Shown: one piece after another, positions 19,501 through 27,415 of the stretch
Numbering within the stretch: the first letter of the stretch is position 1
Layout of the letters: every line of letters begins with the position of its first letter
Source: an uncultured Opitutia bacterium
GTDB taxonomy: Bacteria > Verrucomicrobiota > Verrucomicrobiia > Opitutales > Opitutaceae
NCBI GenBank assembly: GCA_903900845.1
Contig: CAIUOU010000110.1
Coordinates: forward strand, 62,001-126,000
Reading direction: 5' to 3'
DNA: 64,000 bases
Made by a program: the position numbers and the translations under genes
The notes under the pieces: model-generated
The model's input: only the letters and a program-made list of their open reading frames with translations
Databases searched by the model: none
What the model was told of the DNA's origin: nothing

Positions 19501-20155
19501 GGAGACCGGGCGCCGCGGCGATCCGGGCGGCTGATTCCGCGGGCGACAACCGCGCGCCGGGTACTTGCACGGCGCGGCCGAGAACGCGGTTGGACTCACG
19601 GAAGGTTTCGAAGGAGGTCTCGGACGGTCGGTCCGGCCGCGCGGGTCCAGGGGAGTAGTCGGCGCCTGCGAGGAACTCCCATGGGCCGGCGAGCACGCAC
19701 TCCATGAAATAGTTCATGATGAACGGCGCGTCGCCGAGGAACCCGTGGGGTTCCGGCGTCGGCTGGTGGTAAACGCGTAGCGCGATCTCGTTCCATTCGC
19801 CCTTGCGCAGTGTGCCGATGGGAACCTTGTGGCGATGGAAGGAGGCGCGAGCGCTCCGGTACTCCGGCGGAAACGTGCCGCCGGTTCCGAGCCGCGTGCC
19901 GTTGACCCAGACCTCGTGCGCGCCCGAGAGATCGCGGAGGTGGATGCCCACGGACTCCTCGTAAAGGTTGCGCTCGTGGCGGATGAAGAACGAAGGATCG
20001 ACCTTAACCCAAGTGCGGTACCAGGCGAAACCGCCCGCGGCCGCGACGGAAGCGCGTTCGCCGTTGGATCGCTGTCCGGGCACAACCACTTTTCGCCAAT
20101 CGGCGGCCTGCAGAGGGCAGAGCAAGAGGAAGCAGGCGAGGAGACAGCTTCTCAT
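16598..20155 (-). CDS. PVC-type dehydrogenase / HEAT / c-type cytochrome with N-terminal sugar-binding-like domain
   Basis: Encodes 1185 aa starting MRSCLLACFLL, a signal peptide. Residues about 20-155 look like the jelly-roll sugar-binding domain of glycoside hydrolase family 2 enzymes (FAWYRTWVKVD, GAHEVWVNGTRLG, WNEIALRVYH). A PVC-specific dehydrogenase propeller follows (about 210-600; motifs FDERGRLWVTHS, GPDGWLYGAQG), then HEAT-like repeats (about 620-1020) and a C-terminal haem domain with CASCH at residues 1061-1065 and later Met residues. It is probably a periplasmic carbohydrate-oxidising cytochrome whose front domain holds the glycan. It is the second such protein in the window, but the N-terminal module is absent from the one at 3333. 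The frame is open to 20194, but the signal peptide fixes the start. Confidence 0.87.
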   Translation of the reverse strand: MRSCLLACFLLLCPLQAADWRKVVVPGQRSNGERASVAAAGGFAWYRTWVKVDPSFFIRHERNLYEESVGIHLRDLSGAHEVWVNGTRLGTGGTFPPEYRSARASFHRHKVPIGTLRKGEWNEIALRVYHQPTPEPHGFLGDAPFIMNYFMECVLAGPWEFLAGADYSPGPARPDRPSETSFETFRESNRVLGRAVQVPGARLSPAESAARIAAAPGLRAELLLHEPQVAQPFHFSFDERGRLWVTHSRQYPYPAGVTMVSRDKYYRSHYDKTPPAPPHHDRGTDVISIHESSRGDGTFDRHRVFADGLNLANAALRGHGGVWVMHTPHLLFYPDADGDDVADGPPETRLTGFGLEDTHSIANGLVWGPDGWLYGAQGSTTSSRVTRPGLDQPDAPGVHFEGCMVWRYHPRTRAYEIFAEGGGNTFGLEFDAYGRLYSGHNGGGTRGWHFVQGGFYLMQGVDPGKFGPPRNPYAFGDLPMMATKDSVVRFTHFGAFAEGTALPAPWAGRLFALAPLHNTVLTSERVPRGATFTTTDRGAALTSNDPAFRPVYIANAPDGSLVVADMYDFYVAHGQHYQNQIDTSTGRIYRLRAENAPLERDVNLASKSTAELVALLSHPNKWHRHTAVRLLGERCDPAAAPLLRTLLGTDSALGALNTLWALHQSAGLNESDALTGLRHPQAAVRAWTARLLGDDWGRHRNLGAGRHSSADRPLLPVPVFETLLAQAAAEPDAETLAQFASTARRLDPPQALPLAAALLARREMAQDPFIPLLVWWVFEAHLPDSAEQVLDFFREPRLWDEPMAREHVLPRFARRLAVNGRRSELAQLNRLFARAPSPRHIAPLLQGLEEAYRGRAMNDLPEELVERLRGQGQVPLALRLRQGEAAAIAEAIALLANPKTRPEEQLRLTRALGETRAAAAAPALLNVATQGRTDALRTAALSALTSFSDDDLGAKISAALPSMRGSVRETAITALASRPSWSRYLLGALESGALAAGAIPADASDRLRMSRDSGIASRAARLLPPQSPSGDYQTRIDAVAAAIQAAAGNPYAGEATFTARCASCHRLFFKGGNIGPDLTAYQRDNLGTMLLSIINPDAEIREGYQYQVVETTDGRSLGGFIIERDNQVTVLRGLGGENITLRAAEIREIQPMGRSLMPAGLLDGLGDQELRDFFAYLRISQPITR

Positions 20156-20423
20156 TGGAGTGAGTCGATCCAAGCGGCCCGGAGGTGCCGACACAAACCG
20201 TAGCTTCTAGCCAGGGGGACAGACTATTACGCGACTCGAAGTCAGGGACAGGTTATCGCAGCGGCGACCGTAACTATGAAGGGACAGGCTATTCGCGCAG
20301 ACCGAGCAGCACCGGGCTTCGGCCGGATGCGCGTTTTGCGGCAAGACGGGGACAGGCTGTTTGCCCGTGAATAGGGTATTCGGCTAGTTCGCTGGCTCGC
20401 CTCGGAACCTTGAGCTTCCCGTT
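20156..20423 (+). repeat. cluster of four GGGACAG-type repeats upstream of the transposase
   Basis: Four direct copies of a motif close to GGGACAGGCTATT begin at about 20216 (GGGACAGACTATT), 20244 (GGGACAGGTTATC), 20281 (GGGACAGGCTATT) and 20349 (GGGACAGGCTGTT), all in plus orientation with uneven spacing of 28, 37 and 68 bp. The region has no gene. Repeats beside an IS200-like REP-associated transposase are the expected recognition sequences of that enzyme. Further copies lie inside the acyltransferase-like gene downstream. Confidence 0.7.
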
Positions 20424-21398
20424 GTGCGCCGGAACCGGATCAAGATCGACCCGAGCAGGGATGAGGCCTGTTACCATTGCGTGACGAGGACCGTTAACGG
20501 CGAATTTCTTTTCGATGAACGCAGCAAGGAAACGCTTCGTCGGATGATCTGGAAAGTTGCGGATTTCTGCGGGGTTCAAATCCTCACCTACGCCGTTCTG
20601 TCCAATCACTTCCACGTTCTCATCCGGGTTCCCAGGAAGGGTGTGATTTCGGATGAGGAGCTGTTGCGGCGGTACAGCGTATTGCACCCGGAGCCGACTT
20701 CCTACCATTCGGCCCGTTTATCCACCGTGCGTGCGCAGCTCGCGGGAAACGATCCTTCCGCCCAGAAGTGGAGGAGCCGGCAGCTGGCGCTCATGGGTGA
20801 TATCTCCCAGTTCATGAAGCTACTGAAACAACGGTTCAGTATCTGGTATAACAAGAACCACCAGCGTTTCGGCACCCTTTGGGCCGAGCGATTTCGGAGC
20901 GTCCTGATTCAGAGTACTGCGCACCTGCTCACAATGATAGCGGCCTACATTGATTTGAACGCCGTTCGCGCGGGGCTCGTGGGCGATCCGAAGGACTACC
21001 GCTTTTGCGGGTACGCTGAAGCGGTTGCAGGCGGCACTGTAGCTCGGAGCGGACTACAATGGATTTTCGGTGCTCCGGGCTGGGAGGAGATGCATTCCAG
21101 CTACCGCCTGCTTCTGTTCTCGGCCGGCTCCGCGGGGCGAGATGGCGCAGCCGGAATATCCCCGTCAGACTTTGCCAGTGTCGTCGCTCGGAACGGGAAG
21201 CTGCCGCTCAGCTCGGTTCTTTTATGCCGCGTACGTTACTTTACTCGCGGGGCTGTCCTGGGAGGGCAGGAGTTCGTGCATGCTCATGTGCTTGCAACCT
21301 CAGCTGGAGGTTCCGGCTCAAGGGAGCGGCGTGTGATACCTTTGCCGCAGATCACAGATTGGGGTGACCTAGCGACCCTTGTTGCCGTGAGGCTTTAG
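20424..21398 (+). mobile_element. REP-associated / IS200-like HUH transposase
   Basis: Encodes 324 aa from a GTG (frame VRRNRIKIDPS...). The Y1-transposase HUH motif is NHFHVLIR with H62 and H64. A candidate catalytic Tyr is Y142 in SIWYNKN, and the family segment GTLWAERFRS follows, then AAYIDLNAVRAGL near residue 175. The protein nicks single-stranded DNA at palindromic repeats. A C-terminal 110 residues have no clear motif. The gene is flanked by GGGACAG repeats rather than conventional IS ends, so it is better described as a RAYT than a complete insertion sequence. Base composition is lower in GC than its neighbours, consistent with acquisition. Confidence 0.86.
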
Positions 21399-21602
21399 GT
21401 CGCGCGGCGCTGGGGATGTTTTCATCTGCGGAACGTTCATCCTTTCTCGCTGGACCGTCGGGGTCGCGGCATCCTTGCGAATTTTTTCGTGGGCCTGTGC
21501 TTCTTGCCGAGCGTTGGAGGTCCAAGTTTTGAAGCCTCCGACCACGATGGCGTCTTTTCCCCCAATCCGTTCCTTTGCGGTGAGATAAGAATATCCCTCG
21601 AT
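21399..21602. other. gene-free spacer downstream of the transposase
   Basis: About 200 bp between the transposase and the convergent membrane-protein gene. I see no coding sequence, no GGGACAG copy and no convincing terminator here; composition is less GC-rich than surrounding genes. Confidence 0.35.
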
Positions 21603-22820
21603 TCAGATGTAGGCTAGCCATCTGGAGGGATGTGCGGTCTTCAGACGCTCGAACTGACGACAGACGAGCAAGAGCAGCGAGAGCGCGCCCAGCCACGCCA
21701 GATAGACTCCAGTCAAGCCTGTGCCAACGTGTTGAGGCGCAGATCCGGCGGGAAAGCCGAAAAGCCAACTAGCCTGTCCCCATGTCGCGAGCGCCACCGC
21801 TAGGGACAGGCTGTGGAGGAGCGGGAGGTGCAGGAGGTAGAAAAACATCGGTACGCGGCCGAATGTGAGCAGGGGTGCCGTCCACGCGGGCCCGCGCAGG
21901 TCCCACCACGCCAGCAGCAGTAGCGCCGGCCCCAGCGTCATCAGCAGATAGCACAGCGAAGGCGGGTATTTCGCGCACGATAGGAAAAGGTACACCGACT
22001 CCAGCGTGCGCGCTCCTGGCTTCCACGGGTTCGGGTCTCCGTAAACCGCTGATGCCCGAAGCACGATGAACGCCGCGATAAAGCCTGTCCCTGCGAACAC
22101 CAAACGCCGGCGCCGTTTCACCGGCTCCAGCAGAAGCCAGGCTCCGATGGCATAACCGACCGCCATCACGCCGACCCACGGCACCAGCGGATAGCCGGCA
22201 AGCAACCGGTGCCCGTTACCCAGCGCCACTTCACCTCCCTCATGTAGCACCTGCCAGAGCGGGCCGAACGCCCCGAGTTCGGCGGCATTCACCCCGTCGA
22301 ACGCATTGTGACCCACGCAGAGCACCACGCCGATTGCCGCTACCCATCGCAGCGGCAGGTGGATCAGGGCCGCCAACCCGATCATCGACCAGCCGATCGC
22401 CCACAGCACGAGCGCGAAGTGCACCTTGGGCTCCACGCGCCACGCCCAGCCGGCCCATTGTACAAAGGTCATTTCCAATAAAATCAGCCACGCGCCACGC
22501 TTCAGCAGAAAGCGCGACAGATCCCCTTTCGTTTTCCCGCGGGCCGCGGAAAGGTAAACCCCCGCGCCCGCCAGCAGCACAAACACCGGCGCGCACAGGT
22601 GCGTGATCCAGCGCGTGAAAAAAAGCGCGGGCGTGGTGGTGGCGGGAGCGAGGGGGTCCACCCCGTGCAACGCCCCCCAGTGGAAAAAGTCCCGCGCGTG
22701 ATCCAGCGCCATCAACGCCATCACAAACCCGCGCAGGGCGTCGACCGACTCCAGGCGGCCGGAGGTCGCCCCAGTAAGCGTTCCTGGAGGCGGCACCTTT
22801 TCCGGTACACCCTTCTCCAC
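21603..22820 (-). CDS. DUF1624 / heparan-alpha-glucosaminide acetyltransferase-like membrane protein
   Basis: Encodes 405 aa with about ten hydrophobic helices. The N-terminal motif RLESVDALRGFVMALMALDH (residues 22-41) is the signature of DUF1624 and of the human lysosomal HGSNAT catalytic domain, which acetylates glucosamine across a membrane. Its bacterial relatives are thought to acylate sugars or cell-wall glycans; the substrate is not known. The segment coding SLSLAVALATWGQAS contains a perfect inverted repeat of the RAYT-linked motif, suggesting an in-frame insertion. The gene ends close to the RAYT and starts 10 bp after the end of the sugar-isomerase gene, so the two may be one transcript. 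Confidence 0.82.
   Translation of the reverse strand: MEKGVPEKVPPPGTLTGATSGRLESVDALRGFVMALMALDHARDFFHWGALHGVDPLAPATTTPALFFTRWITHLCAPVFVLLAGAGVYLSAARGKTKGDLSRFLLKRGAWLILLEMTFVQWAGWAWRVEPKVHFALVLWAIGWSMIGLAALIHLPLRWVAAIGVVLCVGHNAFDGVNAAELGAFGPLWQVLHEGGEVALGNGHRLLAGYPLVPWVGVMAVGYAIGAWLLLEPVKRRRRLVFAGTGFIAAFIVLRASAVYGDPNPWKPGARTLESVYLFLSCAKYPPSLCYLLMTLGPALLLLAWWDLRGPAWTAPLLTFGRVPMFFYLLHLPLLHSLSLAVALATWGQASWLFGFPAGSAPQHVGTGLTGVYLAWLGALSLLLLVCRQFERLKTAHPSRWLAYI
21771..21812. repeat. RAYT-type inverted repeat inside a coding sequence
   Basis: AGCCTGTCCC (21771-21780) and GGGACAGGCT (21803-21812) form a perfect 10-bp inverted repeat around a 22-base spacer, all within the membrane-protein gene and in frame. 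A further single copy (AGCCTGTCCC) lies at 22082-22091 in the same gene. The sequence is identical to the core of the repeats upstream of the transposase at 20424. Confidence 0.75.
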
Positions 22821-22829
22821 CGCCGGTCC

Positions 22830-23783
22830 TCAGCCAAACGCCGCCCGCAGCGTCGCGAGACTCTTGGGCACCGCGGTGGCGGCGTCCTCCTTCCCTTCCA
22901 TTTCCAGCCCGACCCAACCCGTGTATCCGGCGCGCGCGAGGATCCCGGCGATGCGCGGGTAGTCGAGGTCGAGCGTGTACCACTCGCCGCCACCGTGGTA
23001 GGTCTTCGCCTGCACGTAGACCGTCCTAGGCGCCATCGCCTCCAGTTGCGGATAGGGGTCCTCGAGAAAATTGCCGGTGTCCATCAGCGCGCCGAGCCAC
23101 GGCGACTTGATGGCGTCGAGGATGCGCAGCAGTCCTGCGGCGGTGCGGGCCAGCCCCCAGTGGTTCTCCAGCGCGAGCACCACACCGCACTCCTCCGCTT
23201 TTTCCAAGCAACGGGTGATGCCGTCGATGCACCATTTGAAACCTTCGTCCTCCGTGTGCCCGGGTAGCACCGGCTCGATGCCGCGGTTGGCCATAAGCGC
23301 GTCGAAGCTGCGCGTCGTGCCCCAGCGGCCGGTGTTGATGCGGATCGAAGGGCACCCGAGCTCGTAAGCGAGCTCGATGCATTTACGCGTGTGCTCGACC
23401 TCCGCCGCCAGTTCCGTGCGGTCGGCCTTCACGAAGCTTTGGTGCGTGGAAAGGCAGCAGATCGACAGCCCGCGGCTGAACGCATGGCGCTTCAGCCGGC
23501 GCAGGTACGCGCGGCCGGCGGCGTCGAGCGGCGCGCGTTCCCCGATCTCCATCTGGCGGTGCAGGATGTCGACGCCCTCGGCGCCGAGCTCGGCGGCACG
23601 GTCCATCACGGTCTCGACGGGCACCTTCGCCGTCTTGAAGTGCCAGTACGAGTAGGTGGCGACGGCGAGCTTGGTGCGGCCGCGGTTCGCGGGCGTGGCG
23701 GCGGCGGCGCGGGCGCCACCGAGTAGGCTGGCGGCGGCGGCCGCGGCGGAGGCGGTCAGGAACGAGCGACGGTCAGGTTTCAT
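22830..23783 (-). CDS. sugar phosphate isomerase/epimerase (TIM barrel) with Tat signal
   Basis: Encodes 317 aa. It begins MKPDRRSFLTAS, a twin-arginine motif followed by an Ala-rich hydrophobic stretch. The AP-endonuclease-2-like TIM barrel follows, with metal-ligand candidates in GVDILHRQ, STHQSF, LALENHWG, LGALMDTGNF and GLEMEG (Glu/His/Asp/Glu in the usual order). Members isomerise or epimerise sugars such as hydroxypyruvate, tagatose or inosose derivatives; many exported ones in Verrucomicrobia are uncharacterised. The ATG is chosen because it puts the Tat motif at the N terminus. Confidence 0.86.
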   Translation of the reverse strand: MKPDRRSFLTASAAAAAASLLGGARAAAATPANRGRTKLAVATYSYWHFKTAKVPVETVMDRAAELGAEGVDILHRQMEIGERAPLDAAGRAYLRRLKRHAFSRGLSICCLSTHQSFVKADRTELAAEVEHTRKCIELAYELGCPSIRINTGRWGTTRSFDALMANRGIEPVLPGHTEDEGFKWCIDGITRCLEKAEECGVVLALENHWGLARTAAGLLRILDAIKSPWLGALMDTGNFLEDPYPQLEAMAPRTVYVQAKTYHGGGEWYTLDLDYPRIAGILARAGYTGWVGLEMEGKEDAATAVPKSLATLRAAFG

Positions 23784-23938
23784 GGACGGGGCGGGGGGAA
23801 ACGCGGTGACGAACAGCGCCACGGTTGCCAGCGAACCCGAGCGGCCGCGGAGGCACAAGGACGGTCTCGCGTCATGCTCCGCGCGCTCCGCGGCCTTTCA
23901 GGTTGTCATCAGCCGCCCCGCCGCGGAGACACACGGCC

Positions 23939-24814
23939 ATGCGCGTGCTCTGCGTCCATGCTCACTTCGACGACTTCGAGTTCGTGGCGGCCGGCACATT
24001 TGAACTCCTGCGCCGCCGTAACCTCCCGGATTTCCGCGCGCGGGTGATCGTGTGCACCGACAGCCGCTCCGGACACCAATTCCGCACCCGCGACGAAACC
24101 GCCGCCGTCCGCCTCGCCGAGCAGGAGGCGAGCGCGCGGCTCGGCGGCTACGAGTTCGAGCGGTTGCGCAAGCCTGACGGGCGCCCTTTCACCGAGGCCG
24201 CGCACTTTGTGACGCGCGACCTCCTCGCGGCCCTCTGGAAGGCGATCCGCGACTTCGAGCCCGACTACCTTTTCTGTCCCCCGCTGCCGGCGGATCCGCG
24301 GGCCGGCGTGCACCCCGATCACATCACGGTGGCCGACGCGGTGCGGCGGATCGCGTATCTCATCAACGTCCCGCACGAATTCCTCGACGAGTATCCCGTG
24401 GCCGACGAGACGGTCTCCCGTTGGATCCGCACGCCCGTCATCCTCAACACCTACGACGGCTACATGGCGGGCGACAACGCGGGTGAACTCGTCGTCGATG
24501 TCGAGCCCGCCTTCGATCTCATCGCCGCGCAGTCGTGGTGCCACCAGAGCCAGATCAACGAATGGCTGCCGTGGGTCGCGCGCCATCACCTCGAGCCCAC
24601 CGCCGACCTTGCGGCCTGGAAGGGCAAACTGCGCGCCCGCTTCGACCGTCAGGCCCGCGAACTCGGATTGCCGGCCGGTCGCGCGCATGAGGTCTTCTCG
24701 CCCACGGCCTGGGGAGTCGTGCCGACGGTGGAGCAATTGGAGCGCGACCTCCCGCTCGCCCTAGACCCGCGCCGCCGCGAACGCCTCGCCGCGCTGCTCG
24801 CGCGGTGGGGCTAG
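23939..24814 (+). CDS. PIG-L family N-acetylsugar deacetylase (LmbE-like)
   Basis: Encodes 291 aa, cytoplasmic. The zinc motif normally written AHPDDE reads AHFDDFE here (H9, D11, D12), with Phe in place of Pro. The third zinc ligand sits in HPDHI about 110 residues later. Family members remove acetyl from GlcNAc groups on small molecules (mycothiol and bacillithiol precursors, chitobiose). The location beside the symporter/NagA/NagB set points to deacetylation of an imported amino sugar. An upstream open stretch from 23825 lacks similarity, so the ATG at 23939 is preferred. The gene converges on the kelch gene with 7 bp between stops. Confidence 0.87.
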   Translation: MRVLCVHAHFDDFEFVAAGTFELLRRRNLPDFRARVIVCTDSRSGHQFRTRDETAAVRLAEQEASARLGGYEFERLRKPDGRPFTEAAHFVTRDLLAALWKAIRDFEPDYLFCPPLPADPRAGVHPDHITVADAVRRIAYLINVPHEFLDEYPVADETVSRWIRTPVILNTYDGYMAGDNAGELVVDVEPAFDLIAAQSWCHQSQINEWLPWVARHHLEPTADLAAWKGKLRARFDRQARELGLPAGRAHEVFSPTAWGVVPTVEQLERDLPLALDPRRRERLAALLARWG

Positions 24815-24821
24815 TCCCGGC

Positions 24822-25796
24822 TCAGAGTTTATCCACCGCGATGCGGTGCACCGCCGCGCTCCGGTGGCGCATCCGGTCCTCGCCGCCGAGGCAGTAAACA
24901 CGATCGCCCATCTTCACGAGCGTGACCATCCCGGCGTACGGCAGCGGCGTGGCGGGTCGGTACCCCGGATCTTCCGGGTTGAACATCATCGCATGGTTCA
25001 CGAACCCGGGATCGCCGCCCTCGTAGCCGCCGGCGAGATAAACCCGGCGCGGATCAAGGGTGAGCGCGGTGAGACCGCGGTTGGGTCGGGGCAGCGGCGG
25101 CAGGGCGGACCATTGGCGCGTCCGCGGGTCGTAACCGTGGGCGGCTGCATGGTTGACCACGGTGCGGGCGGTCGCATCCCAACGGGCGCCGCCGAATACC
25201 AGGACGCGCGCGCCGGCCGCGACTGCTGTGCCGGTGGTGAAGCCAGGCTCGGGGTAGGGTGGTAATTCGGTGAGGTGACCGGTCTTCAGGTTGATCGATC
25301 GGAAGCGGCGGGAAACGCGGTCGAGGGCCGCCTGATCGTCGGTTCCGCCCACGACATGCAGTTCCAGCCCGACCACCGCCGCGGCGGCGTAGACAAACCC
25401 CTCGGCCAGCCGCGAAACCAGCCGGGGCGTGAGGTCGGGTCCGAGTGTCCACAGCTGGCGATGGCTGGCGTTCCCGCTGCTGCCTCCGGCCCACCACAAG
25501 GCATCGCCGACTTGCGCGCTGGCCGGATAGGCGAGCGCCGCGGGCAGCCGGCCGGCCTCGCTCCAGCGGTCGGCGACCGGGTCGTAGCTCCAAAGGCGAT
25601 CGATCCAGCGTTTGGTGTCCGCGTCCCAAGTCGTGCCTCCGGCGACCACGATGCGGTCGCCGAGTGCCGCGGCGACGAAGCCGCCGTTGGAGACCGGCAG
25701 CGGAGCGCGCCTTTCCCAGCCGGTCGCGCCGGCGCGGAAAGCCAGCGCGCCGGTCACGCCGACGATGGCGGCAAGCAGCCGGATCCGCTTTTTCAC
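24822..25796 (-). CDS. kelch-repeat beta-propeller protein, possible sugar mutarotase
   Basis: Encodes 324 aa from a GTG that overlaps the stop of the symporter gene (GTGA), so translation is coupled. A signal peptide spans residues 1-25. Repeats with the kelch pattern follow (GDRIVVAGGTTWD, VGDALWWAGGSSGN, RVLVFGGARWD, RRVYLAGGYEGGD, GDRVYCLGGED), about six blades. The sialic acid mutarotase NanM and related cyclically permuted mutarotases have this fold and lie next to SSS symporters in other bacteria. A similar role, opening or anomerising the sugar before uptake, fits. Classical sialic acid genes (nanA, nanE, nanK) are absent, so the sugar is probably different. Confidence 0.82.
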   Translation of the reverse strand: MKKRIRLLAAIVGVTGALAFRAGATGWERRAPLPVSNGGFVAAALGDRIVVAGGTTWDADTKRWIDRLWSYDPVADRWSEAGRLPAALAYPASAQVGDALWWAGGSSGNASHRQLWTLGPDLTPRLVSRLAEGFVYAAAAVVGLELHVVGGTDDQAALDRVSRRFRSINLKTGHLTELPPYPEPGFTTGTAVAAGARVLVFGGARWDATARTVVNHAAAHGYDPRTRQWSALPPLPRPNRGLTALTLDPRRVYLAGGYEGGDPGFVNHAMMFNPEDPGYRPATPLPYAGMVTLVKMGDRVYCLGGEDRMRHRSAAVHRIAVDKL

Positions 25797-27325
25797 GGTG
25801 TGTTTCGGGCACCCGTCTCCGTGCGCGCGGGCCGCCGCGACCACGTGAGGCCGTCCAGCTGGTGGTCGGAGGGCGGCGCCTCGAACAGACTGGCTAGGTA
25901 ACCGACCGCGAAGGTGACGCTGGCGCCGGTCGCGGCCCACCAGAGGAAAGAGACCTTGGTGCCGAAGGCGATCCAGAGCGTCGCCAGAAAGCCGGTGGCG
26001 CAGCCGATGAGCGCGCCGCGCGCCGTCGTGCGGGCCGAGATCATGCCCAGCAGGAAGAGGCCGATGAGTGGACCGCCCACGAGGCTGATGACCTTGTTGG
26101 TGGCCTCGAGCAGCGTGCCCAGCCGCTCGACCAGGAAGGCGAGCGCGATCACGACCACGCCGTAGGAGAACGTCAGGATGCGCGCGAGACGCAGTTGGGC
26201 GCGGTCGGAAAGGTCGGCCCGCGGCCACAGGCGGCGGTGGAAATCGATGAGGCTTGATGACGTGAGGGAGTTGATGCCGGCGGAGATGGTCGACATGCTC
26301 GCGGCGTAGATCGCCGCGATGAAAAGCCCCGGCAGCCCGGAGGGCAGTTCGTTGATCACGAAATAGGGAAGGATCTGGTCGGCCTTCGCGATCTTGCCGG
26401 CGGCCAGCGGATCGCCGTGGACCGAGTAGAAGGCATGCAGGACCGCTCCGGTGCCGTAGAAGACAGCGGTCACGGGCAGCACCAGCCAGAGTTTGAGCCA
26501 CAGGCCGCGTTGCGCGGTGCGCAGGCTGGTCGCCGTGAGGTAGCGCTGCACCGAAACCTGGTCGGTGGCCATCTGCACCAGGTGCATGAAGGCCGAACCG
26601 ATGACGAGGCTCCAGAGCGTGATCCGCACGGTGGGATCGAGGCTCAGGCTGAGATCCAGGCGGCCGCTCTGCAGGGTGTGGTCAACCACCTGGGCCAGAC
26701 CGCCGGGCACGCGGCCGATGGCGACTGCCATGATCAGCAGCATACCGCCGAAGAGGACGATCAGCTGCATCACATCCGTCCAGATCACCGCGCGCATCCC
26801 GCCGAAGGTGGTGTAGATCGTGGTGACCACGCCGGTGCAGAGGATGGTGAACCAGAGCGGCATCCCCGTCACCTGCTCGAGCGCGAGCGCCGGGGCATAC
26901 GTCGCGGCGGCCAGCCAAAGAAGCACGCGCAGGATGAAGGAGGCCGCCGCCACGGTGCGCACAGGCCCCGAGAAACGCTCCTCCAGGTACTGGTAGGCGG
27001 TGAAGAAGCGCGGGTTGTAGTAGAGCCGCAGAAAGACGATCGTCGTTAGCGGTGTCGCAAGGAAGAATCCGACGTTCACCAGGTAGAACAAGGGGCCGTT
27101 CAGGTAGGACTCCCCGGGGCCAGCGATGAAGGTGATGCCCGAGAAGAGCGCCGCTAGGATCGTCATCGACACGACCACGCTGCCCATTGAACGACCCGCG
27201 AGAAAGTACTCGTCGAGATCGTTCTGCCCCTTCACGAACCAGAGTCCGATCGCCGCGGTGAGCAGCAGGTAGACGCCGAAGACACCGTAATCGAGCAGGG
27301 TGAAGGTGGGTGCGAGGGCGTTCAT
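25793..27325 (-). CDS. sodium:solute symporter (SSS family)
   Basis: Encodes 510 aa with about thirteen hydrophobic helices. The motif DEYFLAGRSMGS at residues 38-49 and ATNKVISLVGGPLIGLFLLG near 410 are typical of the SSS family (SGLT/NanT-like subgroup). It would import a sugar or sugar acid with Na+. It is first in a two-gene unit with the kelch protein and lies 90 bp after the NagB-like gene on the same strand, so the transport step belongs to the amino-sugar set. Confidence 0.9.
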   Translation of the reverse strand: MNALAPTFTLLDYGVFGVYLLLTAAIGLWFVKGQNDLDEYFLAGRSMGSVVVSMTILAALFSGITFIAGPGESYLNGPLFYLVNVGFFLATPLTTIVFLRLYYNPRFFTAYQYLEERFSGPVRTVAAASFILRVLLWLAAATYAPALALEQVTGMPLWFTILCTGVVTTIYTTFGGMRAVIWTDVMQLIVLFGGMLLIMAVAIGRVPGGLAQVVDHTLQSGRLDLSLSLDPTVRITLWSLVIGSAFMHLVQMATDQVSVQRYLTATSLRTAQRGLWLKLWLVLPVTAVFYGTGAVLHAFYSVHGDPLAAGKIAKADQILPYFVINELPSGLPGLFIAAIYAASMSTISAGINSLTSSSLIDFHRRLWPRADLSDRAQLRLARILTFSYGVVVIALAFLVERLGTLLEATNKVISLVGGPLIGLFLLGMISARTTARGALIGCATGFLATLWIAFGTKVSFLWWAATGASVTFAVGYLASLFEAPPSDHQLDGLTWSRRPARTETGARNTP

Positions 27326-27415
27326 TCGGATAGAGGGGAGCGACCGGGGCGGGTCGAGGACGATGGGTCGAGGGGGAGGAGTCCCGCCGGCCGTGTCAAA
27401 GCCAAGCGTCGCCGG

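Noticed and set aside
20214-20361. CRISPR array
   Set aside because: Four short direct repeats with irregular spacing and no cas genes; better explained as RAYT recognition sequences.
20424-21398. Complete IS200/IS605 insertion sequence
   Set aside because: No defined left and right ends or tnpB partner; flanking motifs are scattered repeats of the RAYT type.
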